A DNA stretch of 64,000 nucleotides, taken from NCBI GenBank assembly GCA_900466605.1, contig UBMU01000004.1, forward strand, positions 1 through 64,000. Direction: 5' to 3'. The notes below the pieces were generated by a model that worked only from the letters and a program-made list of their open reading frames with translations, was not told the origin of the DNA and searched no databases. A program made the position numbers and the translations under genes. The first letter of the stretch is position 1. The number at the start of each line of letters is the position of its first letter. Positions 36,066 through 44,162 of the stretch are shown one piece after another. The DNA is from Hyphomicrobiales bacterium (GTDB taxonomy: Bacteria; Pseudomonadota; Alphaproteobacteria; Rhizobiales; Rhizobiaceae).

Positions 36066-36333
36066 CGCCTGGTTCCTCGGGCTATTACCGTGCAATTAGT
36101 AGAACAGTCCGGGACGAATTCGGTTCCGTTGGTAGGGTATGGGACGCAGCGCCAATACGTTAGAGAAAGGGCGAACGTGTTTCCAAACAGGGCGGCCAAA
36201 GCCGCGGCGAAGGCCAAGACATACCCTTTACCGCTCTAACACCCCTCACCAGTTGGAAGGCAGCCAGTCAAGAGGCGCCGATCCCCATAAGACAGCGATC
36301 AAGGTTTTGGCAGGTCTGGCCCCGCAGGGGTCC

Positions 36334-36546
36334 TTAAAGGCCGATCTCCTCGGTTATCGCGTGAATTGATGGTGCACGCTTCTTGGCGGCCATCAGGATG
36401 TCGAGTTCGATCGACGACGGGCCGAAGCGGAAAAACAGGTCCTCGGCCTCGTCCGGGGGTAGGCCATACCGTGCCTGAAACGCTTCGAGCGTGTAGGCGT
36501 TGCCACGTATTGTCCTGCGACGTTCAAAATGACGATCCGGTTGCAT
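36334..36546 (-). CDS. Small conserved-looking protein
   Basis: A 70-aa hydrophilic protein (AYTLEAFQARYGLPPDEAED; FGPSSIELDILMAAKKRAP). The first block has the look of the short rhizobial DUF3606-like helix-turn modules, but I would not assign it firmly. AAGGAGCTGGGG lies just before ATG 36546. Convergent with nothing; upstream of it is the topoisomerase gene on the other strand. Confidence 0.55.
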   Translation of the reverse strand: MQPDRHFERRRTIRGNAYTLEAFQARYGLPPDEAEDLFFRFGPSSIELDILMAAKKRAPSIHAITEEIGL

Positions 36547-36917
36547 ATCCCCAGCTCCTTCTTTGTCTCGTCTCAAAATGAGCCTGAGAGCGAATTGTTC
36601 CGCGGACGTGTCAACGACGGGGAATCGAATGGTCGGGAGCCCGATGAACTGCCATCGTTTCCCGAAGTTTTGGGTGGGCGGTCATGAAAATGAGAACTGA
36701 CGGGTTTGGTTCGGACTGGGGAACCGCAAAGTGAACAAGGGGCAGCCAGTGAGCGATGCAGCCATCAAGCTGGCCCCTAGACCTCGATGCAGTTTCCTCT
36801 TTTCAATGTAGCGAGCTTTGTGTCTCCGGGAATTCTGCCACAGGCCGCACGGCAATCGTATTGCTTTGTCACTTCTCGCCATGCGGAACTTGAACCCCGT
36901 GGCGGAGTTATGGGGCC
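36547..36917. other. Intergenic control region
   Basis: About 370 bases between two divergent genes (36546 minus, 36918 plus), expected to hold both promoters. A minus frame at 36682-36882 is open but looks non-coding. No clear promoter pair or repeat was found. Confidence 0.4.
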
Positions 36918-38015
36918 ATGAACCAGATCATCTCTGAAGCCAAGATCAAGACGATCGCCGCTACTGCCGAACCCGCTTCGGGACTCGTTTATACCCCCGG
37001 ATTGGAAAACGGCATCACGCGTAAGCCTGGTAAGAGAGGCTTCATCTATTACAAGCCCGATGGCAGCCGTATTGCCGACAGGACTGAAATAGCACGACTG
37101 AATGCGCTGGCGATCCCACCAGCCTACACTGGCGTTTTAATCTCCACCAATCCCTACTCGCACCTTCAGGCTGTCGGCTTTGACGTCCGTGGGAGGAAGC
37201 AGTATCGCTACCATCCGGATTGGCACGAGGAGCGCGGTCGAGCGAAGTTTGAGCGATTGCTCGATTTTGCAAGTCGGCTGCCCGACATCCGCAAACGAGT
37301 TGACTTTGACCTTCGTTCACGTGGGCTGAGCATGGACAAGGCTCTGGCGACGGTGGTCTGGATGTTGGACAATCTCTACATTCGTATTGGCAATGCCGCG
37401 TATGCCGAAGCCAACAAGTCTTACGGACTGACGACACTTAAAAGCAGGCATGTAAGGGTGGAAGGCGGCTCGGTGAAATTCCGATTTAGGGGCAAGTCCG
37501 GCAAAGAGTGGAACCTCGTCCACACCGACCGACGGATTGCAAACGTTGTCCGACGACTGCAGGAACTGCCGGGCCAGCAACTCTTTCAGTACATCTGTGA
37601 TGAAGGCGGATGCCGTCAAATCTCCTCACAGGATGTCAACAGCTACATCCGCGACGTCACTGGGCGCGACTTCAGTTCACGCCAGTTCCGGACGTGGGGC
37701 GCAACCTGCATGGCCGTCGAGGCGCTCGCGCGGCTGGAAACAGGTTCGACTGACAGGGTCATTGCTCGTCAGCTAAACGAGGCGATCGACCTCGTCGCCG
37801 CCAAGCTTGTGAATACCCGAGCCGTGTGCAGGTCCTCCTACATCCATCCGGCTGTCATCGAGGACTTTCGTGTCGGATCACTTCGCGAAGTTCTCTCCCT
37901 GAGGACGAAGAGCGAACGGCTCCTCGAATGGATGGACGAGGAGGAGATCAGGGTTCTGCGTTGGCTGAAGAGGCGGGCGGCGGTAAGCGTCGGAGTTTCT
38001 TCGCCGTCGACTTAA
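36918..38015 (+). CDS. Poxvirus-type DNA topoisomerase IB
   Basis: A 365-aa type IB topoisomerase that relaxes supercoils through a 3'-phosphotyrosine intermediate. N-terminal domain with GFIYYKPDGSRI and the conserved IPPAYTGV; catalytic domain with SYGLTTLKSRHVRVEGG, VKFRFRGKSGKEW, RQFRTWGATC and the nucleophile tyrosine in CRSSYIHP (Y308). The family's Arg/Lys/Arg/His set appears present. Length is normal for bacterial members. Such enzymes are non-essential accessories in bacteria; in rhizobia they are often plasmid- or island-borne. The start is not backed by a clear ribosome-binding site (GGAG at 36904). Confidence 0.92.
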   Translation: MNQIISEAKIKTIAATAEPASGLVYTPGLENGITRKPGKRGFIYYKPDGSRIADRTEIARLNALAIPPAYTGVLISTNPYSHLQAVGFDVRGRKQYRYHPDWHEERGRAKFERLLDFASRLPDIRKRVDFDLRSRGLSMDKALATVVWMLDNLYIRIGNAAYAEANKSYGLTTLKSRHVRVEGGSVKFRFRGKSGKEWNLVHTDRRIANVVRRLQELPGQQLFQYICDEGGCRQISSQDVNSYIRDVTGRDFSSRQFRTWGATCMAVEALARLETGSTDRVIARQLNEAIDLVAAKLVNTRAVCRSSYIHPAVIEDFRVGSLREVLSLRTKSERLLEWMDEEEIRVLRWLKRRAAVSVGVSSPST

Positions 38016-38180
38016 GTCCCCACGGGGTCCCTGACGTACGCGATCTCAAGTGGGAAGCTTTTTGTGACCCCCGCAGACGGGGCATGCCTTTGCTGCTCGA
38101 AAGCTGCAGGTGAGATCGGGCAGCATCACCTGGTCCACGCGGGAACTGGCTGGCCACGATTCACGTTATTACTCGCACAG

Positions 38181-38206
38181 AAAAAGGGAGGACAAAAAGG
38201 GAGGAC
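38181..38206 (+). repeat. Duplicated 13-bp ribosome-binding segment
   Basis: AAAAAGGGAGGAC occurs twice in perfect tandem directly before the iron permease ATG (38210). Each copy holds an AGGGAGG Shine-Dalgarno core; the nearer one is 6-7 bases from the ATG. Confidence 0.85.
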
Positions 38207-38209
38207 AAG

Positions 38210-38617
38210 ATGAGCAAGAGCGGTAAGTTCTTCTCGAAATTCGCGACCTCGGTGGCCGAATTGTCCGGCAAGCCTGCAACCTTCGTCATCGCCGTTGCGC
38301 TCGTCGTGATCTGGGCCGTCTCGGGTCCGTTTTTCGACTATTCGGAAACCTGGCAGCTTGTTATCAACACCAGCACCACCATCATCACGTTCCTGATGGT
38401 ATTTGTTCTGCAGAATTCTCAAAACCGCGATGGCAAGGCACTTCAGGCCAAGCTTGACGAACTGATCTTGACGTCGCACGCGCAGAATAAATTCGTCGGT
38501 ATCGAGAAGCTCGACGAGCAGCAACTTCGAGAGATGAGCAGGACGCTTGCCGATAAGGCAAAGCACATCGAGAATATTGCTAAGGACAAGGCCGACAGCC
38601 GTGAGCGGGATCAGTAA
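38210..38617 (+). CDS. Low-affinity iron permease-like membrane protein
   Basis: A 135-aa protein that matches the bacterial low-affinity iron permease (Fet4-like) family. Two transmembrane helices: ~23-41 (PATFVIAVALVVIWAVSG) and ~55-75 (TIITFLMVFVLQNSQNRDG), the latter with the family's FVLQNSQNRD motif. A helical cytoplasmic tail follows (LQAKLDELILTSHAQNKFVG). Bacterial members are short relatives of the yeast transporter and their iron transport is inferred, not proven. Preceded by a tandemly duplicated ribosome-binding segment. Confidence 0.82.
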   Translation: MSKSGKFFSKFATSVAELSGKPATFVIAVALVVIWAVSGPFFDYSETWQLVINTSTTIITFLMVFVLQNSQNRDGKALQAKLDELILTSHAQNKFVGIEKLDEQQLREMSRTLADKAKHIENIAKDKADSRERDQ

Positions 38618-39007
38618 TCCGTCTGACGGTCTACAGCTTTGCGCGTTAAAGCAACTGTCATCGCGATCGGAAGGGAGGCCCGAGAGTGTTGCCTCCCGAG
38701 AGCTCCGGGCTTCCCTTCCTCTGGCGTTCGAGCATGCCGCAATGGTTGCTCTGTCCCCGCAGCCCGCCATGCAAGAGGGCGCGACGCTAGCCATGAGCTT
38801 ATATTAGGCAAGATTAAAGTGATTGAAACGGATTCCTCGGTAATGGGTTAACGCGTGAGTTCGCAACCCATTTGGCAATCGATTGCCCGACTGCGTGTCA
38901 CTCCTGCCATGCTCACGTTGCGGCTCGAAGGGAGTTTTTGCTCTGGTAGCAAAATCCTTACGGGGACAACTGAGTGGAATCCGCGCGGGGGGCACTCTCA
39001 TAGTCAA

Positions 39008-39151
39008 TCAAAGAGGCGGCGGCCGACAGTAGAGCCAGCCGCCGCGACCTTCTGAGCTTCCGCCGCCACGAGCTTCAGAAGGTCCGGCGAAGATACTCCT
39101 TCGCGAGGGCGATCTGGAGCCGGCATCGGGATTTTGTGGCGAAATTGTCAT
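39008..39151 (-). CDS. Doubtful 47-aa small frame
   Basis: A 48-codon frame with GGAGG at good distance from ATG 39151. The product (MTISPQNPDAGSRSPSRRSI... Gly/Ser/Arg-rich) is low-complexity, and the coding part coincides with two hairpins, so the frame may be incidental to structured RNA. Confidence 0.25.
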   Translation of the reverse strand: MTISPQNPDAGSRSPSRRSIFAGPSEARGGGSSEGRGGWLYCRPPPL

Positions 39152-39211
39152 CGCGATTCCTCCACCGAAACGACGCCGAAGACAAAAGTGAAGCAAGGGC
39201 CATTACTTGAG

Positions 39212-39255
39212 CTGTGGAAAGCCTGTGGAAAACCTGTGATCAGCCTGTGAGGGAG
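39212..39255. repeat. Four helically phased 11-bp repeats
   Basis: CTGTG begins at 39212, 39223, 39234 and 39245, exactly 11 bases apart; the first two units are CTGTGGAAAGC and CTGTGGAAAAC, the others CTGTGATCAGC and CTGTGAGGGAG. One-turn spacing puts every unit on the same face of the helix, as in protein-binding arrays. It is non-coding and lies ~125 bases before an orphan terminator. Confidence 0.7.
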
Positions 39256-39381
39256 AGGGAATATTCTGTGCGGTTTATGGACGCGATTTAAGCACGTGCC
39301 TTGCGCGCCAGCCGAGAATCCGGTCTCCTATATCTGTCAGGCAGCGGCCTCCGCCGCAAACGTCGCCGTCCTGCCGACAAT

Positions 39382-39419
39382 GGGCGCTCCGACATGACGT
39401 CGTGGAGCGCCCTTTTTTT
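39382..39419 (+). terminator. Strong orphan intrinsic terminator
   Basis: GGGCGCTCC (39382-39390) pairs with GGAGCGCCC (39404-39412) and is followed by seven Ts. It is the most canonical terminator in the window, yet no plus-strand gene ends within 750 bases upstream, so it may end a small RNA starting near 39260-39300. Confidence 0.8.
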
Positions 39420-39516
39420 GGGCCCTCACAGTCAGACCGAACGCGCCAGGGTTTGATCAAAACCGATATCGCCAAGACCGCAATGTGACCTCAGAGTGTT
39501 GACCTCATAGTCAAGT

Positions 39517-39840
39517 CTAAACAGGCCGCGGTACGACCTCACTTGCAAAAAGGGACCACTGACTATTGATGATCGGAGGCATGACGTTAAACGCGTCAGA
39601 TGCACCAGAGTCCTGAATAATATCAGCGATCTCCTCTGGCGTACCTGTGACGGCGAAGTGGCCGCGTGTACCCGCCAATTTGCGCAGCATCTGCCTGAGC
39701 GTCAGATTTCGTGAAGCGACATCTCTACATAGTCAATCACGCGGCTCTCAGATGCTTCGACACTGTTAGGGTCGGGGAAGTCATCCTTCGTGGGCGGTTG
39801 ATCGAGTGGCACATGCTGTCCAGATCCCGAACAGCCAGAA
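39517..39840 (-). pseudogene. C-terminal remnant of luciferase-like monooxygenase
   Basis: Minus-strand fragment of an FMN-dependent NtaA/SnaA/DszA-type monooxygenase. The left part reads LTLRQMLRKLAGTRGHFAVT, GTPEEIADIIQDSGASDAFN, VMPPIINSQW... to TAG 39517-39519, the known C-terminal signature (RGHF-GTPEE-ADxFNVMPP). The preceding part (PLDQPPTKDDFPDP, ESRVIDYVEM) lies in another frame, with the shift near 39712. The first ~330 residues of the enzyme are gone. Confidence 0.8.
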
Positions 39841-39954
39841 GGCGAGTTTGTCCGCAAGCCGCCGGCGTCCGTTGACAAAATGCAATAATAGAACATAATA
39901 AGAACATCTAAGCTGAATATTCTAGGAATTATGCTCTCAAAGCGGAGAATGATC

Positions 39955-40311
39955 ATGCTTGTGCGCGTGCTGGAGAATGAACTCAACGACGATGATCTGT
40001 CTGGTGCCTATGCCACGCCTCCCGAGGAAATCGGGATTGCAGAGTGCCATCCGCGCCTCGTCCGGGAAGTCAATTCACGAGCGGACCACCAATTTCAGTT
40101 TTACTATGCGGCGATTTTCGCGATTCCATCGGCAGCACCGTGTGGGGGTATCGAAATTGCGGCCGACGTCTCCAGCAGGGCGGCAGTTGGGCTCTTTATT
40201 GAACCAGGTCAGCCCGTCCACGAGCCTGTGTGGGTGGTATTCGACGGTGATATCCAGAATGCGCTGTTTAAAATCTACGAAGAGCTCAGGGCTGACGGAG
40301 CCCTCCCCTGA
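39955..40311 (+). CDS. Hypothetical protein, 118 aa
   Basis: A soluble-looking protein of mixed composition (LENELNDDDLSGAYATPPEE, FIEPGQPVHEPVWVVFDGDI, IQNALFKIYEELRADG). No signal peptide, helix or motif that I recognise. ATG 39955 has CGGAGA at a workable distance; ATG 39949 and 39931 are in frame. It is convergent with the gene at 40325-40546, 13 bases apart. Confidence 0.55.
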   Translation: MLVRVLENELNDDDLSGAYATPPEEIGIAECHPRLVREVNSRADHQFQFYYAAIFAIPSAAPCGGIEIAADVSSRAAVGLFIEPGQPVHEPVWVVFDGDIQNALFKIYEELRADGALP

Positions 40312-40324
40312 TTTCAAATAGCCG

Positions 40325-40546
40325 CTATGTCGGATTAATCACGATGTCGTTGCGGATCAGGTGTGCAAGCTCGCCTTCGTCTGTCACGCCGAATTCTATC
40401 CATTGGAGAAGGCTCGTAGCCTTGTTGGTTGCCTCTAAACTTCCGCCTCGATGCCCATTCTCGTCGCACCAAGCCATGAGGATACGATCAATGAGGTCCG
40501 TGATCTTTGATTTCAGGATCGGCTTAGGCCAGTCGATATGACCCAT
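40325..40546 (-). CDS. Hypothetical protein, 73 aa
   Basis: A small soluble protein (MGHIDWPKPILKSKITDLID, then WCDENGHRGGSLEATNKATS and GVTDEGELAHLIRND). The ribosome-binding region GAGGGGGAAAAACC precedes ATG 40546. Composition looks protein-like and helical. Family unknown to me. Confidence 0.6.
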   Translation of the reverse strand: MGHIDWPKPILKSKITDLIDRILMAWCDENGHRGGSLEATNKATSLLQWIEFGVTDEGELAHLIRNDIVINPT

Positions 40547-41158
40547 GGTTTTTCCCCCTCAGTTTCGGCGCGAGCCTATCGAGATGCGACCGAGGCAGGC
40601 AATAGCCCCAATATAAGAAAACACTCATATTATGGGACTATAGGGTCGGACCGTTGCATAATGGCAATAGTTTTCATCAGGGATTCCGGTTTTCGAGAAG
40701 GATTCGCGCACGCGATGTGCGATTGGCGGTCAGGGGGGTGCGAGCATTTGCTACTGGTTAGGGGAGGCGACTGATGTAGTGCTAGTGCTATGCAACAGGG
40801 CAGGGTTTCAGCGCCTCTCCGGCTGGTTCTGTCTGAAGTTTTCGCATCAGGCCTTCCCTTGAACCTGCCGGCCCTGAAGCCTTGGAATTCGGCAGCAGAT
40901 GCCACTAGCCGTCAACATTCCGCTCCGGCGATTTCGCACCAGGCATGCCCCACGGCCCTGAGATGTGTTCGACAAGGCGGGATGGGTTCTTAGCGACCGC
41001 GGTGGCCCGGTTAAAGCAATACCTTACGAGCCGGCCAGTCTGGCTATCCCGGAGCCGGAGCGACCCAGTAAGACCTTTCCGATGCCAGTCAGTTGCAGCG
41101 GAACTTATAGCTTTAGCGTGGGTTGGAGGAGTTGTAGTTCAAACGAAGGCTTACGATC
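40547..41158. other. Intergenic, no convincing gene
   Basis: About 610 bases between divergent genes. Several short plus frames (40790-41199) are open in more than one register, without ribosome-binding sites or recognisable motifs. Confidence 0.45.
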
Positions 41159-41416
41159 ATGACAGAGAACAACCGATCGGCGGGCGCACCCATCACTGAA
41201 ACGGCGACGGAAGCTCGGCAGGGCAGCTATGGCAAACCCGTGCTCCTCGTCCTTGTTGGCAGCCTGGTTTTGGCGATGATTGCCTGGAGTGCGGTTGAGT
41301 TCTGGGCAGAAGTTGTCGACAAAGATCCACAGACGACTGCGTCGACCACTCCGGACCCTATCAACGCGCCGCCACATGGCGCTGGGACGTTCGCCAACAA
41401 TCCCACAAAACAATAG
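41159..41416 (+). CDS. Small single-helix membrane protein
   Basis: An 85-aa protein: polar N terminus of ~25 residues, one transmembrane helix (VLLVLVGSLVLAMIAWSAVE), then a Thr/Pro/Asn-rich tail ending in GAGTFANNPTKQ. Topology would leave the tail in the periplasm. No strong ribosome-binding site precedes ATG 41159. Function unknown; of the same style as other small stress-island proteins here. Confidence 0.55.
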   Translation: MTENNRSAGAPITETATEARQGSYGKPVLLVLVGSLVLAMIAWSAVEFWAEVVDKDPQTTASTTPDPINAPPHGAGTFANNPTKQ

Positions 41417-41616
41417 CTGAGGACCGGCGGTAAAAGACTTGGTCTATGTTGTTGGGAAAATTTGATGAGCGTGAGAACATCTGGGTGAAGTGATAGCGAA
41501 GCGTGGCTGCGATGTTGCGAGGTTCATGCGCGCCAAAAGGTGTCGACCTTCGTGCTCCATAGGACGTACTAGACTTTTCGCTGTCGTGGCGTGCGTTGCA
41601 ACACTATAGTGGAATC

Positions 41617-42888
41617 ATGGCACAAAGAGCTGGCAGCGCGGATCTTCCGCTTCATGGAGGCCGTGTTCCCCGGTGGCTCGGCGAACGCATGACCCGGCTT
41701 GGCGCGGTCATCACTGAAGCGATTGTTATCCACTATGGCCGTGATGAACTGTTGAGCCGCCTGGCGCATCCTTTCTGGTTCCAGTCGTTCGGTGCCGTGA
41801 TGGGCATGGATTGGCACTCCTCCGGCATAACCACGAGCGTCATTGGAGCGCTGAAGCGCGGACTAACGCCTATGGCCGGCGAGCTTGGCATTCATGTATG
41901 CGGCGGGCGCGGGAGGCACTCTAGGCAGACGCCGGACGAGCTGATTGCCATCGGCAATCGCGTAGGGATTGATGGCCAAGCGCTTGCGAACACGAGCAGG
42001 CTCGTCGCCAAGGTTGACAGTGCCGCGGTCCAGGATGGGTTCGATCTTTACCTGCACGGCTTCATCATAGCGGATGACGGAAAATGGGTCGTTGTTCAGC
42101 AAGGCATGAATGGCGATAGAAGGCAGGCGCGGCGCTATCACTGGCAATCGCAAGGACTGAAGAACTTCGTCGACTCTCCACACGCGGCGATCGAAGGACG
42201 GCAACAGGGTGATATCGTCAATCTCGCCGATCATCGAGCCGCAGCCTCGCGAAGTGGTCAACTCGATCTACTTGCATCTCTTGGGCCAGACAAAATCGTT
42301 CGAGAGGTCATCGCGCTCAAGCCGGCAGGCAACAAGAAAGAAGCAGCGCAGCCCATGCTACCGCATCTTGTTATGCCGGCCCATCACGACGTTCGCGAAG
42401 ATGACGTCAACATGAAACGGCTGCACGGCACACTGGCAGCGGCCGCCGACCGCGGCCCGAAGGATTTCGAAGAGCTGCTCCTGACACCTGGTGTCGGAGC
42501 ACGCACGGTGAGTGCCCTGGCCATGGTCGCCGAAGTGGTGCATGGCGCTCCCTGTCGTTTTTCGGACCCTGCACGGTTCTCGCTTGCCCACGGCGGCAAG
42601 GACAGGCATCCGTTTCCAGTCCCGATAAGGGTCTACGACGAGACCATCAAAGTGATGAAGTCTGCGGTTGGTCGCGCGAGGCTAGGGCGGGAAGAGGAAT
42701 TGTTGGCGTTGAAGCGCCTTGATGACCAGGCCCGTCAGCTCGAACAATATGTTACCGGCCCCGACCTTAAGGAAATCGTTGCCGGTGAATTCGCGCGCTC
42801 GCATGAATGGGCGGGCCGGAGTGTGTTCGGATGGGAGGCACCTGCTGAAGAGACGGATGCAATAGCTAAAAAGGGAAAGGCCTTGTGA
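41617..42888 (+). CDS. DUF763 family protein
   Basis: A 423-aa protein of the DUF763 family, found in archaea and scattered bacteria, with no proven function known to me. The N-terminal half is highly characteristic: GSADLPLHGGRVPRWL, AHPFWFQSFGAVMGMDWHSS, GITTSVIGALKRGL, ELGIHVCGGRGRHSRQTPDE, and YLHGFIIADDGKWVVVQQGM followed by ARRYHW. Near residue 290 a helix-hairpin-helix-like LLLTPGVGARTVSALAMVAE suggests contact with nucleic acid. ATG 41617 starts the conserved block; 41596 is in frame. Full family length, so probably functional. No partner genes adjoin it. Confidence 0.85.
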   Translation: MAQRAGSADLPLHGGRVPRWLGERMTRLGAVITEAIVIHYGRDELLSRLAHPFWFQSFGAVMGMDWHSSGITTSVIGALKRGLTPMAGELGIHVCGGRGRHSRQTPDELIAIGNRVGIDGQALANTSRLVAKVDSAAVQDGFDLYLHGFIIADDGKWVVVQQGMNGDRRQARRYHWQSQGLKNFVDSPHAAIEGRQQGDIVNLADHRAAASRSGQLDLLASLGPDKIVREVIALKPAGNKKEAAQPMLPHLVMPAHHDVREDDVNMKRLHGTLAAAADRGPKDFEELLLTPGVGARTVSALAMVAEVVHGAPCRFSDPARFSLAHGGKDRHPFPVPIRVYDETIKVMKSAVGRARLGREEELLALKRLDDQARQLEQYVTGPDLKEIVAGEFARSHEWAGRSVFGWEAPAEETDAIAKKGKAL

Positions 42889-43003
42889 CCGCTCCCAAGC
42901 GCCGAGCGCTTTATACATCCGTCGTCTTGGCCCTGGATGTCAGGAACGGTGCACGGACGCACATGTCCCTACCGGTCAACTCAAGTGGGGCCGCTCGCAA
43001 CGA

Positions 43004-43282
43004 CTACGAAGCAGGCGATGTGGGAACTAGCCCGATACTTACACCTTGTGGGTTGTTGCCCATAAGGGTCGAATGCCCGCTCTCGTTATGAAGTGCCTCC
43101 CTAACCTCGTCTTCTTCCCAGCCGGCTTCTGTGGCGGCCGCGACCAACAATTCGAATTTCTCAGCGTCGGAGGCGTGGGAGACTTCCTCGAGGTGACGTC
43201 GTGCTGGTGACATGCATTGGATCAAGTTGGCGGCACGCGCCTGTGAGTTCTCAGAATAGCTCGGGGATGCAACGTACGGCAT
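43004..43282 (-). CDS. Hypothetical protein, 92 aa
   Basis: A small soluble protein with an acidic helical middle (SDAEKFELLVAAATEAGWEE, DEVREALHNE). GAGGAAATCTACAA precedes ATG 43282. It lies directly downstream of the KGG-repeat gene (43389-43559) on the same strand with a hairpin between. Function unknown; I see no motif. Confidence 0.55.
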   Translation of the reverse strand: MPYVASPSYSENSQARAANLIQCMSPARRHLEEVSHASDAEKFELLVAAATEAGWEEDEVREALHNESGHSTLMGNNPQGVSIGLVPTSPAS

Positions 43283-43355
43283 TTGTAGATTTCCTCTTGC
43301 ATTGTTGAGGCTGCAAGAAACAGCAGCAAAGTCTCAACGCGTAAATGAAAGCGAT

Positions 43356-43375
43356 GAGCCCGCTTCCGCGGGCTC
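43356..43375 (-). terminator. Hairpin after KGG-repeat gene
   Basis: GAGCCCGC-TTCC-GCGGGCTC, a perfect 8-bp stem 13 bases past the minus-strand stop of the small stress gene. The following minus-strand bases are only weakly T-rich (ATCGCTTTCATTT), so termination may be partial. Confidence 0.6.
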
Positions 43376-43388
43376 TAACGCAAGTTCG

Positions 43389-43559
43389 TCAATGCTTGTC
43401 TTTGCGGGCTTGCATTCCTGCCTTCGACTGGTCGCGAGATCCGCCTTTACGCTCGGAAGCACCGTCCCGGGCCATAGGGGCCTGCTTGGTGTCTGAGCTC
43501 TTATGACTCTGCTTGCCAGCTTTGACATGCTGGTCGTGAGAACCGCCTTGATTTGCCAT
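43389..43559 (-). CDS. KGG-repeat stress-induced protein
   Basis: A 56-aa very hydrophilic protein with two KGG/con-10-like repeats: GGSHDQHVKAGKQSHK (residues 5-20) and KGGSRDQSKAGMQARKDK (38-55). GsiB-like proteins with these repeats are made under general stress or desiccation and are probably disordered. The start MANQGGSHDQ has GGAGTAGACAC upstream. A hairpin follows the stop. It is too short for most gene callers. Its place beside other small stress-type genes (30.4-36.5 kb) fits this reading. Confidence 0.8.
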   Translation of the reverse strand: MANQGGSHDQHVKAGKQSHKSSDTKQAPMARDGASERKGGSRDQSKAGMQARKDKH

Positions 43560-44162
43560 TGTGTCTACTCCTTGGATTTAATGCGGCGCAGCTTTTCTGC
43601 TATCCACGCTAAGCAACACAAAGCTCGAAGCTCGGTTCCAACAATTGCCGCGAAACGCGCTGATGCTCAATCACTGCAAGCGGACCTCGCGCAAAGATTG
43701 GCGATCGGCTCGGCAAACGACTGCGGCTGGGAGCATCCTGGTGGCAAGTTTCATACCGGTGATGTCACGGCAAGTCGCTCTTGTACGCTTTCCCCTCAAT
43801 CGTTTTTTTAAGGTCGGACGGGTGTCCCAAGCTCAGACGTTCGAGGAACAAAGCTCGCCAAGAAGTGAGGATTGCCGAGAAACGCGAGGCATCCTAAAGA
43901 TCAATGATGATGGTTGGCACCACCGGGTGGGTCCTTGACTGCGACCCGGTGTAAGGCAGCGTCAGCTCCCAATACGGCTGATCGTCATTGCCTGCCTGCT
44001 TTTCAGGGGCAGCTTGCGCACGACAGCCAAAAATTTGCTGTAACGTTGCGGATTTCGGTCTCAAAGCGAATGCTTGAGAGAACTTTGTCATTGGGCTCGC
44101 GCGGCAAGCAGCATACGGTTAGTCTGCAGCCACTTAACCGTGAAATCCGTTGGGAGGGATTA
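43560..44162. other. Intergenic region with perfect inverted repeat
   Basis: About 600 bases between the stress gene and the glycosidase. At 43921-43951 CACCGGGT and ACCCGGTG form a perfect 8-bp inverted repeat with a 15-base spacer, a possible operator ~210 bases before the glycosidase start. The glycosidase frame stays open upstream to 43914 but the extra residues look non-coding. Confidence 0.45.

Larger units (their letters stand above)
38618..39516. other. Long non-coding stretch with repeats and hairpins
   Basis: About 900 bases. Listed separately are a doubtful 47-codon frame, a set of 11-bp phased repeats and a strong orphan terminator. At 39013-39086 two adjacent GC-rich hairpins are seen (GGCGGCGGC...GCCGCCGC and ACCTTCTGA...TCAGAAGGT). 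38618-38880 shows nothing. Confidence 0.5.

Noticed and set aside
39212..39255. Reading the CTGTG repeats as DnaA boxes or a replication origin
   Set aside because: Units lack the TTATCCACA consensus, and no rep gene lies nearby.
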